The translations under genes were made by a program, and so were the position numbers. Below, piece after piece: positions 35,507-44,718 of a stretch of DNA of 64,000 nt (the first letter of the stretch is position 1; each line of letters opens with the position of its first letter). Source of the stretch: Mycolicibacterium cosmeticum (GTDB lineage: Bacteria; Actinomycetota; Actinomycetes; Mycobacteriales; Mycobacteriaceae); NCBI RefSeq assembly GCF_000613185.1, contig NZ_CCBB010000002.1, positions 620,001-684,000 of the forward strand, read 5' to 3'. Under the pieces are notes generated by a model that saw nothing but the letters and a program-made list of their open reading frames with translations, was not told where the DNA came from and made no database searches.

Positions 35507-36363
35507 TGAGCACCCGCAACGGCAACGACATCTTCGCGCGCTATCCGGAAGAGTTCCTCATCGAACGCAAGCCCAACGGCGTGCTCTTGGTGACCCTCAA
35601 CCGGCCGGAGCACCTGAACGCACTGACCATGCCGATGTTCGAGATGATGGGTGATCTGCTGATCGACATCGACCGCGACCCGCAGACCCGGGTGGCCGTC
35701 TTCACCGGTGCCGGCCGCGGCTTCTGCACGGGCATGGATGTCGCGCAACCCGATCCATCGCTGGAAGACGCGATCGCGCTCATGGAAACCGAACGCAAGC
35801 GCATCATGACAACGCTGAACATGGACAAGCCGATCATCTCGGCGATCAACGGACCGGCCGTCGGTTGGGGTCTGTCGCTGGGATTGCTCGCCGACATCAG
35901 CATCGCGGCCGAAGACGCCGTTCTCATGGACGGACACACCCGCATCGGGGTCGTCGCGGGAGACCACTCGTCCCTCATCTGGCCGCTGCTGGTCGGCATG
36001 GCGAAGGCCAAGTACTACCAGCTGACCTCGGCACGCTTGACGGGGATCGAGGCCGAACGCATCGGACTGGTCAGCCTGGTCGAGCCCCGAGACAAGGTGC
36101 TCGAACGGGCCCTGGCGATCGCCGACGATCTCGCCCTGGGTTCGCAGCGCGCCATCCAGTGGACCAAACGGTCGCTGAACACCGGCTGGCTGACCAACGC
36201 GCTTCCGCAGCAGGAGCTCTCGGCCGCGTTGGAAACCCTCAACTTCGCCGGCGCCGACTATCTCGAGGCGCGGCAAGCCTTCCGAGAGAAGCGCCCGACG
36301 CGCTTTCCCTCGGCACACGGCGATCATGCCGCACCGTCGCCGGAGACAGTCAGCAACGCATGA
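35506..36363 (+). CDS. Enoyl-CoA hydratase/isomerase family, copy 1
   Basis: A 285-residue crotonase-fold protein. The oxyanion-hole strands are AVFTGAGRGFCTGMDVAQP and ISAINGPAVGWGLSLGLLAD. The usual acids of a true hydratase (Glu in the GxGxE stretch) are not evident: the equivalent position reads GHTRIGVVAGDHSS. It might therefore be an isomerase, hydrolase or C-C lyase. It starts within the LLM stop (TGATG) and ends overlapping the second crotonase (ATGA). Confidence 0.88.
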   Translation: MSTRNGNDIFARYPEEFLIERKPNGVLLVTLNRPEHLNALTMPMFEMMGDLLIDIDRDPQTRVAVFTGAGRGFCTGMDVAQPDPSLEDAIALMETERKRIMTTLNMDKPIISAINGPAVGWGLSLGLLADISIAAEDAVLMDGHTRIGVVAGDHSSLIWPLLVGMAKAKYYQLTSARLTGIEAERIGLVSLVEPRDKVLERALAIADDLALGSQRAIQWTKRSLNTGWLTNALPQQELSAALETLNFAGADYLEARQAFREKRPTRFPSAHGDHAAPSPETVSNA

Positions 36364-37166
36364 CCGAGATCGCCACCGGTGCGCTCCCCGGACTGACCTG
36401 GACCGACCATTCCGGCGTCCTGGTCGTCACCATGGACCGACCGCCCGCGAACGCGTTGAATCACAGCCTCGTGGCCAGCCTGCGCACGCTCTTCACCGAG
36501 TTGGCCGCCCAAGCCGTACCTGCACCGGTGGTCCTCACCGGTGCAGGTACCCGCTTCTTCACCGCCGGCGGTGACATCAAGGAACTGGAGGGCACGGGGC
36601 CGGCGGAGATCGAGGGAAGGATGCGCAACTTCCACGGCGTGCTCGTGGCGCTGGATCGATTCCCGCGCCCACTCATCGCGGCCATCAACGGGCATTGCGT
36701 CGGGGGCGGCATGGAACTCGCGCTTTTCGCCGACACCGTCTTGGCGACCCCGAACGCCAGGTTCGGCTTCCCCGAGATCAACCACGGTCTGCTGCCCGCG
36801 GACAAGGGCATCCAGCGAGCCGAGCGCCTCATCGGAGCCCGCGCCGTCCGGTCGATGGTGTTGTCCGGGGACCTGTTCTCGGCGGAGGAGGCGGTCAGGA
36901 TCGGGTTGGTGGACCGCCTCGAGGAGCCCGACACCTTGCTCACTTCGGCCATCACTGTGGCGCGCGCCGCCGGCGCGAAGGCTCCGGTTCTGTACAGCGC
37001 GCTCAAACGCAGCGTCAACGACCCGGACGACGCCCGGGATGAACGGTCGCTGGCCGACACGATCGCTGCCGCGAAGAACTACTTCGAGGATCCGGTCGCG
37101 GCAGGACTTCGCACCGGATGGAATCGAGACAAGGTGTCCTCGAGCCGCCAATCGACAGACCGCTAA
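36360..37166 (+). CDS. Enoyl-CoA hydratase/isomerase family, copy 2
   Basis: A 268-residue crotonase-fold protein, only distantly related to its neighbour. Oxyanion-hole segments: VVLTGAGTRFFTAGGDIKEL and AAINGHCVGGGMELALFADT. It has a better hydratase-like active-site stretch (ARFGFPEINHGLLPADKGIQ, with the Glu of FPE) than copy 1. Start overlaps copy 1 (ATGA). It probably hydrates or cleaves a CoA ester made by the ligases of the locus. Confidence 0.9.
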   Translation: MTEIATGALPGLTWTDHSGVLVVTMDRPPANALNHSLVASLRTLFTELAAQAVPAPVVLTGAGTRFFTAGGDIKELEGTGPAEIEGRMRNFHGVLVALDRFPRPLIAAINGHCVGGGMELALFADTVLATPNARFGFPEINHGLLPADKGIQRAERLIGARAVRSMVLSGDLFSAEEAVRIGLVDRLEEPDTLLTSAITVARAAGAKAPVLYSALKRSVNDPDDARDERSLADTIAAAKNYFEDPVAAGLRTGWNRDKVSSSRQSTDR

Positions 37167-37199
37167 CACCAACGAGCTCGCCGAGGACGAAGGCAGACA

Positions 37200-39110
37200 A
37201 TGGTCGCAGAGAGAACTTCCCGGACAGCCACGCCGAACGCCAACAGCGCCGGCACAATCCCTGTCCTGCAGAGTGTCCACAACTTCGAGGCCCTGCCCCG
37301 AACCTTCGCCCAACTGCTGGTCGATCGGGCGGCGCACGAACCCGATACCGTGGCCTTCGCCTCCTGGCAGGACGGCATCGCGCGTCCCACGACGTGGGGC
37401 GAGTACCTCACCGAGGTCCAGCAGATCGCCGTCGGTCTGTACGAACTCGGTGTCCGGGCCGGTGACCGAGTCGCGATCATCTCCACCACGCGCCGCGAAT
37501 GGGTCATCGCCGCGCTGGCGATCCACAGCCTCGGCGCGGTGCTCGTGGGCGTCTATCCGACCAGCTCGGTCCCCGAACTGGCACGGGTGCTCCAGATCAG
37601 CGAAGCCACGGCGATCTTCGCCGAGACCGAGTCGGATCTGCGCAAAGTTGCCGAGGTGGCCGGGGACGCACCGCACCTGCGCATCGCGATCGGAATCGAC
37701 TGTCCCCCGGCCGGACTTCCGGCCGACGTGCAATCAACGGACTGGCGAGCGTTGCAGAAGATGGGGTGGGCACGTACGGCCGCCGAGCCGGGCCTGTTCG
37801 GCGTCCTCGTCGCGGACGGTCACATCGATCAGCCCGCGGTCCTGTTCTGGACGTCGGGGTCCACCGGAGACCCCAAGGGCGTGGTCCACACCCACCGTTC
37901 GCTGCAGTACTCGGTGTTGGCGTTCGCGATGGCGTATCCGGACATCGGCCGGGTGCAGCACGACGCCGTTGCGTTCCTGGGGCTGTCACATGTGGCGCCG
38001 GCGTTGGTGAACGTCTTCGTGCCGATCATGACCAGGCTCGTCGTCACCTACTGCACGATGGAAGAGCGCCTGGCCGTGCTCACCGCCGTTCGGCCCACCG
38101 CGATCGTCTGGCCGCCGCGCATGTACGAGAAACTTGCCGGCGAATTGCTGGACCAGCTCCGGCGGTCCGGGCCGCTGTTCCGGGCGCGTTACGCTGCGGC
38201 CATGACGGTGGCCCGCGCCGTCTGCGCCCGTCGCTGGGACGGAAAGACGCTGCCCGGATTCCTCGATGCGCTGTACCGCTTCTGTCTACGAACGGTTTTC
38301 ACACCGCTGCGGGCGACCTACGGCATGGATCGCATTGCCGTCAGCTGGACCTCGTCGGGTGCCATGACACCCGAGCTCGCCGCGTTATGGCAGATGTGGG
38401 GTGTCGACCTCCGCGAGATGTACGGGACGACCGAAACCTGCGGTCCTGTCCTCGTGCAATGGGAGAAGACCTTCTATCCGCCGGGCACGATCGGCAAATC
38501 CCTGCCCGATGCCCGCTGGTCCGTCCGGGTCGGCGACGACGGTGAGTTCCAGGTCAAGGGCCCCTGCCTGTTCACCGGCTACTGGCAAGACCCCGCGGCC
38601 ACCGAGGCGACCCTCGCCGGCGGTTGGTACGGAACGGGGGATCTGGTCGAGATCCGTCCCGACGGCGAGGTGGCGATCATCGGCCGCATCAAGGATGTCC
38701 TCAAGACCAGCGGCGGAAAATCCGTCAGTCCGCAACCCATCGAGGTGCGGCTCAAGGCCAGTCCGTTGATCGACGAGGCGATCGTGGTGGGTGAAGGCCG
38801 CAAATACCTGACGGTCCTGCTCGGCGTCAGCGACGACGCCAGGTCGATGCCGGCGCCGGAGCTGCGCGCCGCCCTGGACGCATGGATTCAACAGGTGAAC
38901 GCCGAACTGGCCCGGCCGTTGCAGCTCAAGGATTTCCGCGTGCTGCCACGCGCCCTGTCGGCCGAGCTCGGCGAGCTCACCCTGAAATCGACCATCAGGC
39001 GCGGTGTCGTTCTCACCTCGTTCGCCGACCTCATCGACGAGATGTACCCGGCACGGGAACAGGTTCAGATCTCGAGCCAAGCTCGGCTGCCGGGGCGGAA
39101 CAATGGCTGA
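37200..39110 (+). CDS. Long-chain-type acyl-CoA synthetase (AMP-forming)
   Basis: A 636-residue ANL-superfamily ligase of the FAA1/FadD15-like long type. ATP-binding loop FWTSGSTGDPKGVVHTHRS, adenylate motif REMYGTTETCGPVL, hinge GWYGTGDLVEI and IGRIKDVLKTSGGKSVSPQP, and the C-terminal motif LTLKSTIRRG that supplies the catalytic lysine region. It activates a carboxylic acid as its acyl-CoA. It is a paralogue of the ligase at 41869-43758 along its whole length. Thirty-three bases separate it from the crotonase upstream. Confidence 0.92.
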   Translation: MVAERTSRTATPNANSAGTIPVLQSVHNFEALPRTFAQLLVDRAAHEPDTVAFASWQDGIARPTTWGEYLTEVQQIAVGLYELGVRAGDRVAIISTTRREWVIAALAIHSLGAVLVGVYPTSSVPELARVLQISEATAIFAETESDLRKVAEVAGDAPHLRIAIGIDCPPAGLPADVQSTDWRALQKMGWARTAAEPGLFGVLVADGHIDQPAVLFWTSGSTGDPKGVVHTHRSLQYSVLAFAMAYPDIGRVQHDAVAFLGLSHVAPALVNVFVPIMTRLVVTYCTMEERLAVLTAVRPTAIVWPPRMYEKLAGELLDQLRRSGPLFRARYAAAMTVARAVCARRWDGKTLPGFLDALYRFCLRTVFTPLRATYGMDRIAVSWTSSGAMTPELAALWQMWGVDLREMYGTTETCGPVLVQWEKTFYPPGTIGKSLPDARWSVRVGDDGEFQVKGPCLFTGYWQDPAATEATLAGGWYGTGDLVEIRPDGEVAIIGRIKDVLKTSGGKSVSPQPIEVRLKASPLIDEAIVVGEGRKYLTVLLGVSDDARSMPAPELRAALDAWIQQVNAELARPLQLKDFRVLPRALSAELGELTLKSTIRRGVVLTSFADLIDEMYPAREQVQISSQARLPGRNNG

Positions 39111-39930
39111 GTCGGCGTCGGTGGACCACACCGGCCGCGAAGTGCGGATCGAGCGGATGACCAGCAACGAGGTGGCGGCCGCGATCGAAAAGGGAGCGTG
39201 CACCGCGATTCTGCCCCTCGCCGCCGTGGAACAGCACGGCCCACATCTGCCGCTGTCGATGGACGCCGATCATGCCGACGAGCTCGCGATCCGGGTGGCC
39301 CGCGAACTCGGGGATGCGCTGGTACTGCCGACGGTCCGGGTCGGGTACTCGCCACATCACCTCGGCTTCCCGGGAACCCTGTCGCTGCGCGCCTCGACAC
39401 TGGAAGCCATCTGTACGGACTACGGTGCGAGCGTGGCGGATTCGGGGTTTCGCACCCTGGTGCTCTTCTCCGGGCATATCGGGAACTATCCGGTGATGCG
39501 CGAGTTCGAAGCGCGGCTGGCGGCCACACTGGCACCGCTGTCGGTGCTCGTCTACACCGGCAGCCAGGCGATCCTCGACGCCTGGCGTGCGGCGGCAGAG
39601 CCGTCCGGACACGGCGCCAGTGTCGGCGGCCATGCCGATATCGCCGAAACGTCGGTCATGCTCGCGCTGCATCCCGAACGGGTGCGCGCCGACCGGTTGG
39701 TTCCCGGATACCAGGTCAGTATCGACGACGCATTTCTGGCTCGCGTGCTCAGCGATGGCCTCAAGGCGTTCTCCCCCAACGGCATTCTCGGCAACCCCAT
39801 CGGAGCCAACCCTACGATCGGCCATGCCTGCCTGGACGCGGTGACCGGGCTGATCACCGACTACATCCGCAGCCGGACAGGATCGTCTGCTGCACACGAC
39901 CGTGCGTCCCGTGAGGAAGAGGAAACATGA
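39103..39930 (+). CDS. Creatininase-family amidohydrolase
   Basis: A 275-residue creatininase-like protein. Metal-binding motifs: AAVEQHGPHLPLSMDADHAD (Glu, His and Asp), LFSGHIGNYPVMREFEA (His) and GGHADIAETSVMLAL (Glu). The fold hydrolyses cyclic amides such as creatinine and also acts in lactone opening and cofactor maturation. The ATG at 39103 overlaps the end of the ligase; the longer frame to 39004 lies within that gene. In this operon a ring-opening hydrolysis of a lactam, lactone or cyclic amide is the natural hypothesis. Confidence 0.88.
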   Translation: MAESASVDHTGREVRIERMTSNEVAAAIEKGACTAILPLAAVEQHGPHLPLSMDADHADELAIRVARELGDALVLPTVRVGYSPHHLGFPGTLSLRASTLEAICTDYGASVADSGFRTLVLFSGHIGNYPVMREFEARLAATLAPLSVLVYTGSQAILDAWRAAAEPSGHGASVGGHADIAETSVMLALHPERVRADRLVPGYQVSIDDAFLARVLSDGLKAFSPNGILGNPIGANPTIGHACLDAVTGLITDYIRSRTGSSAAHDRASREEEET

Positions 39931-40439
39931 ACGCTTTCACCGAAATAAGATCCGGTGACGCCGTCCACGACATGTCCCGGCTGCGTAGGCTCTACGGCCG
40001 CTACCCGACCGGCGTGGCGGCGGTCTGCGCGTTGCGCGACGGTCAACCGGTGGGAATCGTGGCCACCTCGTTCACCCCGGTGTCGATGGAGCCCGCCTTG
40101 GTGTCGATCTGTGTGCAGCACACCTCGACCACGTGGCCCCAGTTGTCGCGACAAGATCACGTCGGAATCTCGGTGCTCGCCGAAGGACACGCACAACTGT
40201 CTCGTCAGCTGGCGGCCAAGAACGCCGATCGCTTTGCCGGACTGACGTGGTTCACCAGCGATTCCTCCGCGGTGTTCCTCGCCGACGCGGCCGCCTGGCT
40301 CGACTGTCGGATCAGCACATCGATCACCGCAGGCGATCACGATGTCGTGCTGATGGAGGTCGTCAGTGCCGCCGACGACGAAAACGTATCCCCACTGATC
40401 TTCCACGACAGCCGATTCCGGACGATGTTCACCGAATGA
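39927..40439 (+). CDS. Flavin reductase-like protein
   Basis: A 170-residue flavin reductase of the HpaC/ActVB-like split-barrel family: RRLYGRYPTGVAAVCAL, VGIVATSFTPVSMEPALVSI and WLDCRISTSITAGDHDVVLM. It supplies reduced FMN or FAD to a partner monooxygenase; the only candidate in the operon is the LLM protein at 34292. It overlaps the genes on both sides by ATGA, so stoichiometric expression is likely. Confidence 0.9.
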   Translation: MNAFTEIRSGDAVHDMSRLRRLYGRYPTGVAAVCALRDGQPVGIVATSFTPVSMEPALVSICVQHTSTTWPQLSRQDHVGISVLAEGHAQLSRQLAAKNADRFAGLTWFTSDSSAVFLADAAAWLDCRISTSITAGDHDVVLMEVVSAADDENVSPLIFHDSRFRTMFTE

Positions 40440-41857
40440 CTTGCCCGAGTAAGGTCCGATTGCCCGCCGAGTACCTGCCCCGCAGGAACAGGCCGGCCTG
40501 GCGGATCGCGGAAGTCGCCGCCGATCCCGCCGCGGTGTCGACCGAGGTCAGGGCCATGGTGATCAACCGCATCATCGACAATGCCGCGGTCGCCGCCGCC
40601 GCGGCGCGCCGGCGCCCCGCCACGCTCGCGCGGGCCCAGGCCCGGGCACACCGGAGGACGCCAGGTGCGGCGATCTTCGGTGTCGACGGCGCCTACTCCG
40701 CCGAATGGGCCGCCTTCGCCAACGGTGTCGCGGTCCACGATCTCGATCTGCACGACGTGTTTCCGGCCGCTCCTGACGCGCATCCCGGCGCTGCCATTCC
40801 GGCGCTGACGGCCGTCGCCCAGCAGGCGGGGCTACGCGGCGCCGATCTGGTCAACGGCATCGCGACCGCCTACGAGGTGCACCTCGCGCTGGCTCAGCGG
40901 ACCCATCCGCGCCAGCGGACGGTCGGTCATCCCGAACCGCTGAGCACCGCGGTGACGGCGGGCCTGGGCACCATGCTCCGGTTGTCCCCCGCGACGATCT
41001 ACACCGCCCTCACCCGCACGGTGCAGTTGACCGCCGCCGGCCGCAGCGGCTACTCGGCCGCCTACGCCGGCAAGGTGGCCATCGAAGCCGTCGACCGCGC
41101 CGTGCACGGCGAACGTCACCCCGAACCACCCGGGGGCCACGACGACGGACCCGACTGGCTGCTGACCGAGCATGACCGCCGGACACGACTCCCGGAACCC
41201 GGCGACCCCAAGACGGCGATTCTCGACAGCTGTCCCAGAAGGCATTCCGCGGCCTACGGCGGTCAAGCCTGGATCGATCTGGCTTTGAAGATGCGGGACC
41301 GGATCGGCCGGGTCGAGGCGATCGAGTCCGTTGTCCTGCACACCCGGCAGGACACCGACGTGACGGCCGGACCGGCGGATCCATGCCGGTCTGGTTCCCC
41401 GGCGCCCCGCGACACGCTCGCTGGATCGGTGGACTACCTGTTCACCGTCGCGCTGCAGGACGGTGCCGTGCATCACGACCAGTCCTACACCTCGGAGCGA
41501 GCGCAGCGGGCCGACACGGTGTACCTTCGCCGGCAGATCTCGTTCGTCGAGGATGCGGCCGAACGGATGCCGGGTGCACGCGCGACGATCACGATGAAGT
41601 CCGGCGCGGTGATCATCGATGAGCTCGCCGTGCCCGACGCGCACCCGCAGGGCGCGCGCCCCTTCCGGCGCAACGATTACGTCGCGAAGTTCACCGAACT
41701 TGCCGAGGGGATCATCGACAGGAGGGAGCAGCAGCGCTTCCTCGATGTCGTCACCTGTCTGGGCGACCTGAAACGGGGATCGCTGGGCATGCTGAATCCC
41801 TTGATCAGTCAGCACATCCTGGATGCGGCACCCAACACACATGGCATCTTCGCCTGA
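40436..41857 (+). CDS. MmgE/PrpD-family protein
   Basis: A 473-residue MmgE/PrpD family member (2-methylcitrate dehydratase-like fold; some members are cis-aconitate decarboxylase or iminodisuccinate epimerase). Recognisable parts are RAMVINRIIDNAAVAAAAAR, EWAAFANGVAVHDLDLHDVF and CPRRHSAAYGGQAW. The catalytic role is probably lyase, dehydratase or isomerase on a tricarboxylate-like or CoA-free acid. The start overlaps the flavin reductase (ATGA). It is the last gene of the operon and converges on the ligase at 41869 with 11 bases between stops. Confidence 0.88.
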   Translation: MTCPSKVRLPAEYLPRRNRPAWRIAEVAADPAAVSTEVRAMVINRIIDNAAVAAAAARRRPATLARAQARAHRRTPGAAIFGVDGAYSAEWAAFANGVAVHDLDLHDVFPAAPDAHPGAAIPALTAVAQQAGLRGADLVNGIATAYEVHLALAQRTHPRQRTVGHPEPLSTAVTAGLGTMLRLSPATIYTALTRTVQLTAAGRSGYSAAYAGKVAIEAVDRAVHGERHPEPPGGHDDGPDWLLTEHDRRTRLPEPGDPKTAILDSCPRRHSAAYGGQAWIDLALKMRDRIGRVEAIESVVLHTRQDTDVTAGPADPCRSGSPAPRDTLAGSVDYLFTVALQDGAVHHDQSYTSERAQRADTVYLRRQISFVEDAAERMPGARATITMKSGAVIIDELAVPDAHPQGARPFRRNDYVAKFTELAEGIIDRREQQRFLDVVTCLGDLKRGSLGMLNPLISQHILDAAPNTHGIFA

Positions 41858-41868
41858 CTGCGCGTGAC

Positions 41869-43758
41869 CTACCGCTTGCGGTTCGGTCCCGCATAGCGGG
41901 CCTCGCGGGCGATCGCGTCGAGATCTCCGGCGTCATACATCTCGTCGACGAGATCGCTGAACGCCGCCAGGATGGCTGCCCGCCGGATGGTGCCCTTGGC
42001 CGTGAGCTCGCCGGCTGCGGCCGAAAGCTCGCGCGGAAGGACCCGGTACTTCTTCAGTTGACAGGGTCGCGCGAGCTCGGCGTTGACCTCCTCGAGCAAC
42101 GCGCTCAGCGCGTGGTCCCGGTCCCGTGCGGTCAGCCTCTTGGCCTCGTGGCTCACGCACAACAACACCGAGAGATACTTGCGTCCGTCGCCCACGACGA
42201 TGGCGTCGTCGATGAGCGGGCTGGCCTTCAGGCGCACCTCGATAGGTTGCGGGCTCACCATCTTGCCGCCGCTGGTCTTCAGGACATCCTTCAACCGGCC
42301 GATGATCCGCACTTCGCCGTCGGGTGCGAGCTCCACCAGATCCCCGGTGCGGTACCAACCGTCCGACCTGGCCGCCGCGGACGCCTCGGGATTCTGCCAA
42401 TAGCCGACGAATAAGGAGGGACTGCGAAGCAGCAGTTCCCCCTCGGTGGAAACCCGCAGTTGCCAGCGCGGATCCGGCAGACACTTGCCGATGGTGCCAG
42501 GCGCCGGAAAGGACCGATCCCATTGCGCCAGCACCGATCCGCACGTTTCGGTGGTGCCGAACAGCTCTCGTAGGTCAAGGCCCCACATGTGCCACAGCGC
42601 CGCCACATCGGGGGTCATGCTTCCCGAGGCCGTCCAGGTCACCTCGATGCGGTCCATGCCCACCTTCGCCAGCAGCGGGGCGAATACCGTTGTGCGGGCG
42701 ACCGCGTCGGCAGCCCGCAGATACCAGGGCAGTTCGCGTTGCTGCCAGCGCCGTGCGCTGACCGGCCGGGCCACCGACATCGCCAGGCGGTAGCAGAATC
42801 GGAACGCCCGGCCGGTACCGGACAGTGCCTGCAGCGCCTCGGCGGCCAGCTTCTCGTGCATGCGTGGAGGCCACAGCACCGCGGTCGGCCGCACGCCGAT
42901 CAGCGCTGGGAGCCGTTCCTCGATGCTGCAGTGGGTGACGACCAGTCGGGTCATGATCGGCGTGTACACCGCGATGAGAGCCGGGGCAACGTGTGACAAC
43001 CCGAGGAAGCCGACGAGATCGTGACGGGTGCGCCCGATCTCGGGATACGACATGGCGAAGCCGAGCACGGAGTACTGGATGGTCCGGTGGGTGTGCGTGA
43101 CGCCCTTGGGCGCGCCCGTTGAGCCGGAGGTGTAGAACAGTCCCGCCGGTTGGTCGACGTCGCCGGCCTCGACCAGCTTCTCGAAGAGCATGGGGTCCGC
43201 GGCGGCCAGCCGGCGGCCATCGGTGCGCAATTGCTGCCAGGTGTGGACGTCCAGACCGCCCGCTGCGAACGTCGGACTTGCCTCCAGCCCGACGGCGATC
43301 CGGAGTTGCTCGAGATCGGTGCCCAGCGCCGCCACGTTGGCCGCGTCGTCGCCGGTTTCGACGAAAATCGCGGTGGCTCCGCTGTTTTCCAGGACGTGCC
43401 GGACCTCTGGGCGCGAACTGGTCTGGTGGACACCGACCGGGATGCCTCCGACGCTCAGGATGGCCAGCGCCGCGATCACCCATTCGGGGCGGGGGCCGGC
43501 CAGGATGGCCACGCGGTCACCCGCGGTGATGCCCAACGCGTGCAGACCGAGCGCAATCGCGCGGACTTCGTCGAGATAGCTGCGCCAGGTGGTCGGGCGC
43601 ATCGCACCACCGGCCCACCTCTGGAAGGCGACGGTGTCCGGCTCGACTCGTTCCCGGTCGCAGAGCATTTGCGGAAAGGTCCGATCGACGGCCTCGAAGT
43701 CCGTCAGCGCCGAAAGCACCGGACTACCACCACTTCTACCGGTACCCGACGGTGTCAT
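41869..43758 (-). CDS. Long-chain-type acyl-CoA synthetase, paralogue
   Basis: A 629-residue AMP-forming ligase closely paralogous to 37200-39110: FYTSGSTGAPKGVTHTHRT, RELFGTTETCGSVLAQW, GWYRTGDLVEL and GRLKDVLKTSGGKMVSPQP match segment for segment. It is transcribed alone and leftward from a promoter at 43901-43930 that carries the same operator as the LLM operon. Having two such ligases under one regulator suggests two acids in one pathway, or one ligase for the substrate and one for the ring-cleavage product. Confidence 0.92.
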   Translation of the reverse strand: MTPSGTGRSGGSPVLSALTDFEAVDRTFPQMLCDRERVEPDTVAFQRWAGGAMRPTTWRSYLDEVRAIALGLHALGITAGDRVAILAGPRPEWVIAALAILSVGGIPVGVHQTSSRPEVRHVLENSGATAIFVETGDDAANVAALGTDLEQLRIAVGLEASPTFAAGGLDVHTWQQLRTDGRRLAAADPMLFEKLVEAGDVDQPAGLFYTSGSTGAPKGVTHTHRTIQYSVLGFAMSYPEIGRTRHDLVGFLGLSHVAPALIAVYTPIMTRLVVTHCSIEERLPALIGVRPTAVLWPPRMHEKLAAEALQALSGTGRAFRFCYRLAMSVARPVSARRWQQRELPWYLRAADAVARTTVFAPLLAKVGMDRIEVTWTASGSMTPDVAALWHMWGLDLRELFGTTETCGSVLAQWDRSFPAPGTIGKCLPDPRWQLRVSTEGELLLRSPSLFVGYWQNPEASAAARSDGWYRTGDLVELAPDGEVRIIGRLKDVLKTSGGKMVSPQPIEVRLKASPLIDDAIVVGDGRKYLSVLLCVSHEAKRLTARDRDHALSALLEEVNAELARPCQLKKYRVLPRELSAAAGELTAKGTIRRAAILAAFSDLVDEMYDAGDLDAIAREARYAGPNRKR

Positions 43759-43887
43759 AGCGGAATTCTCACCCTTCAGATCGGCTTCTCAGCGAGGTTT
43801 TGACGGACAGTTTCGGTCAGCGCGGGTCGAGGCGCTCCGTCGATGGTCGGCAGTCGATTGACCGAGAACCGGCAGCACCGCCACGAA

Positions 43888-43930
43888 GTGAATATCGATT
43901 AACATAATCCTGTCGCGTGGTCGGTGTCAA
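43888..43930 (-). promoter_or_regulatory. Promoter with palindromic operator for the ligase
   Basis: On the minus strand TTGACA (43930-43925) and TATGTT (43906-43901) are spaced by 18 bases. The palindrome GTGAAT-ATCG-ATTAAC (43888-43903, plus strand) overlaps the -10 box, exactly as at 34261-34284. Confidence 0.7.
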
Positions 43931-44020
43931 CGGATACCGCTTCTGCCCGGCACCCGCCGGCCCCGACGTGCGCGGCCTTCGTCGACGCGACCGCGCTCAT
44001 GCCCTGATCCGCGCATCGAT

Positions 44021-44036
44021 GTTAATATCCGGTAAC
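44021..44036 (+). promoter_or_regulatory. Operator-like site upstream of second tetR
   Basis: GTTAAT-ATCC-GGTAAC, a weaker member of the same palindrome family, over a TAATAT (44023-44028) that could be a -10 box. Suggests autoregulation of the TetR gene at 44120. Confidence 0.5.
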
Positions 44037-44119
44037 TGAACACTTCGATGACGCCCGTTCGAGTGATGCAGATTGGCGCACCACCGAACGGCGCGGGCGA
44101 GCGGGATATCGTGACGAGC

Positions 44120-44713
44120 ATGACTGAAGACCGACCATCCGCCAGGGGTTCTCGGCGAGAGCTCCTGTTGAAGGTCGCGGCCGAGCTTTTCCTGGAGCAT
44201 CCCTATGATTCGGTCACCGTCGGAATGGTATGTGCGAAGGCGGGCATCTCGGCACCAGGTCTGTATCGTCACTTCCAGAACAAGCAGGCCCTGCTGATCG
44301 CCGTCGTGGAGAATCCCATCGGATCGCTGCACGAGTTCGCCCGCAAGGTTGCCGAGGAACAGGATGATCCGCACGCCGCGCTGACGGCCATGGTGGAGTT
44401 CCATATCCGCAGCGTCGTGGAAGGACCTCCGACCCCGCTGATCTTCCTCAAGAACGAGTACGCATTTCCCGAGGCGGATCGACGACGAATCCGTCGCGCC
44501 ATGAATCTTTATGCCGAAGAATGGATCTCGGTCGTGTCGGTGCTGCGCCCCGATTTGTCGGACCCGGCGGTGCGGCTACTGACCCAGACCGTCTTCTCGA
44601 TGCTCAACGCAGCCGCGACGCTGCACAAGGGGCTCGACCACGAGACGATCATCGCCACCATGTCCACCGCCGCCTATCACGCGCTGACGGCATCCACCCG
44701 ACCGCACATCTGA
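44120..44713 (+). CDS. TetR-family regulator, paralogue 2
   Basis: A 197-residue TetR regulator: RGSRRELLLKVAAELFLEHP, DSVTVGMVCAKAGISAPGLY and RHFQNKQALLIAVVE. It is a paralogue of the TetR at 33395-34090. The ATG at 44120 is chosen because MTEDRPSARGSRR begins near the domain; an in-frame ATG at 44048 would add 24 residues, more like the longer paralogue. The palindrome at 44021-44036 precedes it. It is the second candidate for binding the shared motif. Confidence 0.9.
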   Translation: MTEDRPSARGSRRELLLKVAAELFLEHPYDSVTVGMVCAKAGISAPGLYRHFQNKQALLIAVVENPIGSLHEFARKVAEEQDDPHAALTAMVEFHIRSVVEGPPTPLIFLKNEYAFPEADRRRIRRAMNLYAEEWISVVSVLRPDLSDPAVRLLTQTVFSMLNAAATLHKGLDHETIIATMSTAAYHALTASTRPHI

Positions 44714-44718
44714 TTCGG

